DNA of 34,501 nt from contig JASHTX010000020.1 of the NCBI GenBank assembly GCA_030040335.1, positions 1 to 34,501 on the forward strand, written 5' to 3'. Source of the DNA: Microcaldota archaeon. GTDB taxonomy: Archaea; Micrarchaeota; Micrarchaeia; Micrarchaeales; CABMGC01. This document shows positions 29,588-34,501 of the stretch, piece by piece; positions within the stretch are counted from its first letter, which is position 1; each line of letters starts with the position of its first letter. The notes under the pieces are model-generated. The model searched no databases, had not been told where the DNA came from, and saw only the letters and a list, made by a program, of their open reading frames with translations. The translations under genes were made by a program, and so were the position numbers.

Positions 29588-32251
29588 CTATGTATTTCCA
29601 AGCCCGAGAGCCTGCCACTCGTTCGCAACCGTTGAAATAGTGGATAGCCCAGGCGAATTGTAGTTTCCGGAGAAGTAAGGATAGATGACGTTGTTCGAGA
29701 GCCCATTATTGTTGTAGCCGCTATAGTCAGTTGCGTTACCGTTGAGCGGCCACCAGCCGACCAGGTTTGCGGTTAGAGGCAGCCCGGTTACGCCCTCGGA
29801 ATAGAGCGAATTGAAGGAAGCCTGGGAGAGGACTGAGCCGTAGACCTGTGCGTCGGCGATGTTGCCTGAGAAGTAATAGTTTGTGCCGAACGTCTTGCCT
29901 ATCTCAAAAGTGGTTGCCACATAGGTTATGGTCCCTGTCGTTGCTACGGGCGATCCGACCAGAGCTCCGTTCAGATAGAAGCGGACATTCGCGCCGTCGT
30001 AAGTTACACCAGCCAGATACCAGTTATTCAGAGGAAGCGCGGTGAATGCAGAGGAATCGGCGGTGACCTCGCTTGCACCGTTCCAGAACTGGAAAATAAG
30101 CTCAGTCCTACCACTCGAAAGCATAAGCCTGTACTGGTATGGGCTTGCGCTATCTTTTCCCAATATCTGCTGGTCAGTAGAGCCGCCAAAGGTATTTATC
30201 CAGGCCAGCAGGCTGATGGCGGTGCCGGTTACGTCCAGGGATGTGGTTTGCCCCGGTATGGAGATAAAGGAGGTCTGCCCGTTAAAGTCAGCTGTCTCCA
30301 GATAACCGTTCTGAGGCTCGAGTGGCATGTAACCCAGGTAAAGCTGCTGTATTGTGTTGCTGGCGCACTGCGCGTTAGTGTCGCAGGTAATCCCAGGAAG
30401 CGGAGAGACTGGTGTGGGAACCACATACGAAAATATGCTGTCGCGCGTGTAGTTGATAGGTGGTATGAAGTTCCCGTTTACGAGCGTAACGTTGTTGTTG
30501 TAGCCGCTGTAGTCATGGGCGTTGCCGTTCAGCGGCCACCAGCCTATGAGTCCGTTGTCGCTCAGCGGCAGGCCGGTTATGCCTTCCTGGAATAGCTTCT
30601 GCACCTGTGCCGGCGCTATGGAAGTGTTGTATATCTGCACATCGGAGATGAGACCATTGAAAGGCGCTCCGTTGCCGGGCTGTTCGCCGATAACTATGTT
30701 TGCCGGGCTGCTGTAGCTTATCGCGCTGGGGCCTAGTGTGTTGCCGATCAGGTTTCCATCCACATAGAGCAATAGCTGTTGTGTGCTGCTGTTGTACGTG
30801 CCGGTGAGCATGTGCCACGATCCGATCCCGATTGTGAACCTTGGAGTCCTGTAGGTCTGGCTTGCAGGCCCGCAGATCACGAAGTCGTAGCCATTCGGAG
30901 TAGCACCGTTCTCACTCTCAAGCGCATAGCCGCCGCTCGCGCAGTTGGTAGGCGTCATGCTCGTCGAGGTGACTATCTCACGGGTGGTGTCGCCGCTCAC
31001 CTTGTTGGAGTAGATCCACGCTGAGACTGTGACAGCGGAGGCGGGCGTAAGCACGTTGATCACGTTTACCGCCACCTTGTTGCCAGATACTCCCGGAAAA
31101 CTTCCTACCTGCAGATTGTACGTGCCGAAAGTGAATATGCCGCTCGGGGATTGCGACATCAGGCTGGCCTGGCCCCTCTGCAGATATGATGGCGTGTACG
31201 GGGAGGCGAAGTAGTAGTTGTTGATTACTGCGCTCCTCAGCCCTTCTATGTTTAGCGCATCCATTCCCGGCCCGTAGAGGAGCACGCTTGTGCCGCTCGG
31301 CAGGGTCTTGAGTATTCCGCTTGCATCGGTGTACCTGAGGAACGGAACCGTTGGGAGAGTCGAGGGAGCGTTGTAGGTTATGATTCCTGCAAAGTTATTC
31401 TCGCAGCCTTCGGTATCGAGACCCATGGCATTGAAGGTAACGAGAATTATGTTGCTGGAGTAAGGCTGCGCTGAAAAAGGCGAGGGGATGCTTGTGCACA
31501 ATGCCCCGCTGCTTTGGGAACTCGTCAATGAGAGTGTGGTACCATATGCATAATTCAGTATGTTTCCGGAAACGGCGTAGCCGGTGCCATCTAGGCTGGT
31601 TACGTTTGTAAGGTTGGCGAATTTCAAGGGCCTGAGGATGCCCTGCTGCGCGAAGAAGAGATCTGGCGTGTTGTTGAGCGGAAGGGAAACGTTAACAGGT
31701 ATGTTGTAGCTGTAGTGGTTCCCGCTGGCATTCAGGATTATGCGCTCGATGTAGGAAACCCTTATGTGATAGGGGTCGGTCTGGAATATATTTGGAGTCG
31801 TCTCATTGACGATTACATTCTGGCTCGCGAAGCCGATAAGCGATCCTATAGACTTGTTGTACTGCAGGAACGTCAGATTACCCATCGCGACCGGCGGATA
31901 GCCAGAAGTGTCGTTCGGCACGTTGCCGGTCATCATAAGGTCAGAGAGGTAAAGGCTGGTGTTTGTTATGAAATTGACCTTCCTGAGCGCAGGAACATAC
32001 TCGTAAGTGACCAGAGTTGTCATCGCCTTGCTAAGGCTTCCCTTGGCGAAATTGTTCGCGCTGAGTTTCAGGAGATTTCCGTAGTTGCTGGAGGCGGCAG
32101 AGACAGTCAGAGACTGGACAACGCTGTTGGAGTCTATGTTCAGAAGTGCAAATGCGAAGAGCTCTGCAAGCATCAGCATGAAGAGCAGAAGGGTCAGCAT
32201 GGTCATGAGCTGTCCCTTGCTCGAACCGCCAATAAGTTTCTTTAGCTCCAT
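29588..32251 (-). CDS. Giant surface protein with pilin-like N terminus and two LamG domains
   Basis: This 887-residue protein has a short basic start (MELKKLIGGSSKGQ) followed by a hydrophobic helix (LMTMLTLLLFMLMLAELFAFAL, about residues 15-38), which resembles an archaeal prepilin signal with KGQ before the helix, though the Glu at +5 is absent. Two LamG-type beta-sandwiches are visible at about residues 380-560 and 650-820, each ending in the tail LIGWWPLNG / LVGWWPLNG plus DYSGYNNN. A middle region of 340 residues between the helix and LamG1 has many NxS/T sequons. LamG domains often bind glycans or proteins. ATG 32251 overlaps the stop of the upstream gene by 10 bases, so both belong to one operon. 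It converges on the pilus-assembly operon one base away. Confidence 0.85.
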   Translation of the reverse strand: MELKKLIGGSSKGQLMTMLTLLLFMLMLAELFAFALLNIDSNSVVQSLTVSAASSNYGNLLKLSANNFAKGSLSKAMTTLVTYEYVPALRKVNFITNTSLYLSDLMMTGNVPNDTSGYPPVAMGNLTFLQYNKSIGSLIGFASQNVIVNETTPNIFQTDPYHIRVSYIERIILNASGNHYSYNIPVNVSLPLNNTPDLFFAQQGILRPLKFANLTNVTSLDGTGYAVSGNILNYAYGTTLSLTSSQSSGALCTSIPSPFSAQPYSSNIILVTFNAMGLDTEGCENNFAGIITYNAPSTLPTVPFLRYTDASGILKTLPSGTSVLLYGPGMDALNIEGLRSAVINNYYFASPYTPSYLQRGQASLMSQSPSGIFTFGTYNLQVGSFPGVSGNKVAVNVINVLTPASAVTVSAWIYSNKVSGDTTREIVTSTSMTPTNCASGGYALESENGATPNGYDFVICGPASQTYRTPRFTIGIGSWHMLTGTYNSSTQQLLLYVDGNLIGNTLGPSAISYSSPANIVIGEQPGNGAPFNGLISDVQIYNTSIAPAQVQKLFQEGITGLPLSDNGLIGWWPLNGNAHDYSGYNNNVTLVNGNFIPPINYTRDSIFSYVVPTPVSPLPGITCDTNAQCASNTIQQLYLGYMPLEPQNGYLETADFNGQTSFISIPGQTTSLDVTGTAISLLAWINTFGGSTDQQILGKDSASPYQYRLMLSSGRTELIFQFWNGASEVTADSSAFTALPLNNWYLAGVTYDGANVRFYLNGALVGSPVATTGTITYVATTFEIGKTFGTNYYFSGNIADAQVYGSVLSQASFNSLYSEGVTGLPLTANLVGWWPLNGNATDYSGYNNNGLSNNVIYPYFSGNYNSPGLSTISTVANEWQALGLGNT

Positions 32252-34437
32252 GAGTAGACGCCTACCTTGATTGCGTTGGCCACGCCCGTCGTGTAATTAG
32301 TCACAGAAAGAAGGGTGCTGGATTTTGTAACCTCATATGCATTGCTCAGCCCGGGCGGTTTATAGTTCTGCGTGGTGAAACCGACCGGGCCGCTCAAGAA
32401 ACCAGGATTGAAGCCTGCGTAATCATTGGCGTCTCCGGCGAGTGGGTACCACGCCACAAGGCCGTAGCCTTTGAGCGGTACGCCATCGACGCCGCGTAGG
32501 TAAAGCTCGGCCACCTGCGTCCTCAGTATCGGCTTGCTGTATATCTGCACGTTTGCGATATTGCCGGTGAAGTACCTTGTGTCCATGTAGTTGCCTGCTC
32601 CTATTGTCAGGTTTATGTTAGGCGTTGTGGGAAATATGGTGGCAACCGGAGAGTTTACCGTATATGGAGTGTTGCTGTTTATGTACTCGTCGGCATACGT
32701 GCCGTTGAAGACTCCGGTTATCATATACCACCTGTTCTTGTTCAGCACGAGACCGTTGACAGGGATCTGCTGCGTGTGCTGTATGCTGAACTGTATGACG
32801 TTGCTGCTGGTCAGGTAGAAGAACCATCCGCAGTATGTAGAGGGAGAGAGACAGGTGCCGTTGTCTCCGTAATTCAGGAGCTTGGCGCCGCTTGCAGGGT
32901 AAGCGCTGATGTTTATCCAGAAGACCACGCTCACATCTGATGTGTTAAGTGCCTGGATGTTCTTTGCGTCTATGCGCCCCGAAGCCCCGGAGAAGCCTGC
33001 GGTCGTTATCGTCTGTGAGACAGAGTTTGAGACGTAGAGGCTGTAATTCAGCAGCGGATATACGGAGTTGAGCAGGGCGATTCCGCAACCGGTCTGGGAG
33101 TTAAGGTACATAGTTGCCGCTGCGGATAGCAGCGATGCGTAGAGAGGGGAATCACATGTGCCGTACGCGTAGACCTTGTTATTCGCCATTACGTAGAGCC
33201 TGCCATAGGCAAGAGCCATGTACGGCGAGATGTGTACTCTTGGGATCAGAGAGAACCACTGGATCTTGCCTGTCGTGAGGTTCATGGCTGCAAGGCCGTT
33301 GCTCCACAAAGTGTAGACAGATGTGGCAGTCACCACAGGCGTCGCATTTTCCAGTGGTCCGTTATACGAGACCGGCACGATAGTATTCCAGTAGGGAGTT
33401 CCGGAAGGCGACATTGCATTGACCCCTGCGGCCGTCTGGAATACCACGTAATTCTTGAAAGTGGCAACTCCGGTCGGTGCCGACCCGAGCGCAATCGGGA
33501 AGCCGGTAACTACGGTGCCGTTGACATAAATGGCGTTTGCTGATGTTCCGGTGCCCAGGTATGTGACCGTTCCGGAGCCGGCGAGGTTGTTTGTCGGAGG
33601 GTTCCCGGAAGTGTATGTGGTTGAGACGAGCTGCGCGGTAGAGGCACCTGCGCTGAACAGAGTTATAAGCAGCTGGGATGTGGTAAGCTCGATTACGGTG
33701 CCCCTCAACACGGCAAGCGAGATCGGCGCACTGCCGGCTGAGTTCGACCATACCTGGGTTCCGTTGTTTGCATAGTAGGAATACATGCTGCTGCTTGCGC
33801 CGAAGAATATCCTGTTTGCGTAGGCTATTATCGGAGTGGTCACAGGCGTAATGGATTGTATTGACTTTGTGGTCCATATCAGCGCACCGCTCCTTGCGTT
33901 GACTGCGGTGAGGTTTGTCTCGTTTGCGTATATCAGCATTCCTGAGTAGAGTGCGGGCGTAGGGAGGTTCCTGCCGCCGTTTGTACCAACAATCCTGACC
34001 CAGGCGGTCCTGTTTGTCGTTGCGTTTACTGCATAAATCAGCGTGTTGCCGGTGTTGCTACCGGCTCCGAAGTAAAAGTCGCCGTAGTCTGCAACAAGCC
34101 CCATGGTCACTGTGTTGCTGGGGTTGAATACGTAAGAGAGTATCCCTTCTTTAGGGCCCACCAGGTTGCTGCTGTTGGTCTGCGGACCGCCTAGAAACTG
34201 CGGGGATGTCTCATTGGCGCCGAGATACTGGGTTGCTATGGCGCCTGCTAGCGCGCTGCTGTTTTGCAGCGACACAACACTCGTGGAAGAAAGGTATGAA
34301 AGCAGGTCCTGGACGTTGGAGTAATGGATTGCGTAAGGGGTCTGGGCATAGTACTGGAAGTAGAGGAGTATGGAGATGCATAACACCACTATGGCCAGAG
34401 CGAAGACGGAATCCAGCGTAAAGATTATTCCCTTCAT
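32242..34437 (-). CDS. Giant surface protein with PQQ-type propeller and LamG domain
   Basis: This 731-residue protein has a pilin-like N terminus: MKGIIFTLDSVFAL followed by a hydrophobic helix (about residues 10-30). Residues about 105-430 contain repeated beta-blade patterns of PQQ/quinoprotein type (ALYSGMLIYANETNLTAVNA, RSGALIWTTKS, then TGKIQWFS), with no visible cofactor residue set. A LamG-like domain at about 477-650 ends in the tail LVAWYPLAGDANDYAG. Sequons for N-glycosylation are frequent. ATG 34437 is preferred to TTG 34440, because the stop of the preceding reading frame overlaps it (TGATG). The gene lies in a leftward operon with the two-LamG protein. A role in adhesion or recognition is inferred from the domains and the nearby pilus-like machine. 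Confidence 0.83.
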   Translation of the reverse strand: MKGIIFTLDSVFALAIVVLCISILLYFQYYAQTPYAIHYSNVQDLLSYLSSTSVVSLQNSSALAGAIATQYLGANETSPQFLGGPQTNSSNLVGPKEGILSYVFNPSNTVTMGLVADYGDFYFGAGSNTGNTLIYAVNATTNRTAWVRIVGTNGGRNLPTPALYSGMLIYANETNLTAVNARSGALIWTTKSIQSITPVTTPIIAYANRIFFGASSSMYSYYANNGTQVWSNSAGSAPISLAVLRGTVIELTTSQLLITLFSAGASTAQLVSTTYTSGNPPTNNLAGSGTVTYLGTGTSANAIYVNGTVVTGFPIALGSAPTGVATFKNYVVFQTAAGVNAMSPSGTPYWNTIVPVSYNGPLENATPVVTATSVYTLWSNGLAAMNLTTGKIQWFSLIPRVHISPYMALAYGRLYVMANNKVYAYGTCDSPLYASLLSAAATMYLNSQTGCGIALLNSVYPLLNYSLYVSNSVSQTITTAGFSGASGRIDAKNIQALNTSDVSVVFWINISAYPASGAKLLNYGDNGTCLSPSTYCGWFFYLTSSNVIQFSIQHTQQIPVNGLVLNKNRWYMITGVFNGTYADEYINSNTPYTVNSPVATIFPTTPNINLTIGAGNYMDTRYFTGNIANVQIYSKPILRTQVAELYLRGVDGVPLKGYGLVAWYPLAGDANDYAGFNPGFLSGPVGFTTQNYKPPGLSNAYEVTKSSTLLSVTNYTTGVANAIKVGVYSWS

Positions 34438-34501
34438 CAAGACACACCGAAACTTTTGTTCGTCCAGACTATTATCTGCATCTTGGCTGGCACACCGTTC
34501 A
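34437..34501 (-). CDS. 3' end of a further upstream gene (partial)
   Basis: On the minus strand an open frame enters at the window edge and ends at TGA 34439-34437, encoding about 20 C-terminal residues (KMQIIVWTNKSFGVS at the end). Its stop overlaps the ATG of the propeller/LamG gene by one base (TGATG), the pattern expected for a translationally coupled operon. The fragment is too short to assign a family; it is called chiefly because the junction is so tight. Confidence 0.45.
   Translation of the reverse strand, partial: NGVPAKMQIIVWTNKSFGVS

Noticed and set aside
29588..34437. CRISPR or DNA tandem repeat array suggested by recurring WWPLNG-coding segments
   Set aside because: The copies are hundreds of bases apart, vary at the DNA level and always stand in frame at the end of LamG domains, so they are protein domain repeats.

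Overview
The window reads as archaeal chromosome. It carries the B subunit of DNA topoisomerase VI, the gamma subunit of archaeal initiation factor 2, ribosomal protein S6e, a CDC48/VCP-type AAA ATPase, a Pno1/Dim2-like KH protein, a DHH phosphoesterase and class III (archaeal type IV pilin-like) signal sequences. Promoter-like TATA elements lie about 25-30 bp upstream of several start codons, so some transcripts look leaderless. Arg codons AGG/AGA and Ile ATA are frequent. Compact, often overlapping genes and many unrecognised surface proteins suggest a DPANN-type archaeon, perhaps Micrarchaeota-like; that placement is inference and was not tested against a database.

Layout. Bases 1-3961 (+) hold a tightly packed set: the 3' end of an unknown gene, a Cys-motif membrane protein, a coiled-coil/winged-helix protein, a 51-codon small ORF and a 789-residue N-glycosylation-rich membrane protein. 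It converges, with a 16-bp overlap, on a leftward KH-protein/topoisomerase VI-B pair (3946-6026). A rightward coiled-coil HTH regulator with an 18-bp palindrome upstream and a hairpin terminator downstream follows, then a DHH phosphoesterase. Bases 7883-12441 (-) form a housekeeping operon transcribed in the order CDC48, S6e, aIF2-gamma, HAD hydrolase. An M50 membrane protease and a DUF2079 membrane protein (both -) lead to a tRNA-Gln(CTG) gene that appears to share one central TATA element with the DUF2079 gene.

Bases 15023-21547 are accessory: a possible degenerate JAMM-like protein, a small membrane protein, an Ldh2-family oxidoreductase, a membrane-anchored secreted protein, a 14-TM-type MFS exporter, a pilin-like LamG protein divergent from the exporter across a striking 10-bp inverted repeat, a small unknown ORF and a Nudix hydrolase. 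Bases 21626-23553 hold three consecutive RCK/TrkA-N genes, two of them fused to a two-helix channel-like membrane part without a recognisable K+ selectivity filter.

Bases 23623-29586 (+) form a type IV pilus-like assembly operon: a winged-helix/coiled-coil protein, a secretion ATPase, a Gln/Pro-rich disordered protein and two separate GspF/TadC-domain platform proteins. Converging on it is a leftward operon (29588 to beyond 34501) of very large surface proteins with pilin-like N termini carrying LamG and PQQ-type beta-propeller domains. The most interesting candidate system is this machine together with its probable giant adhesin-like substrates, plus the LamG pilin at 19660. The link between them is inferred from position and shared domains. 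No gene-free stretch exceeds 300 bases, and I saw no CRISPR array, insertion sequence, rRNA or replication origin.
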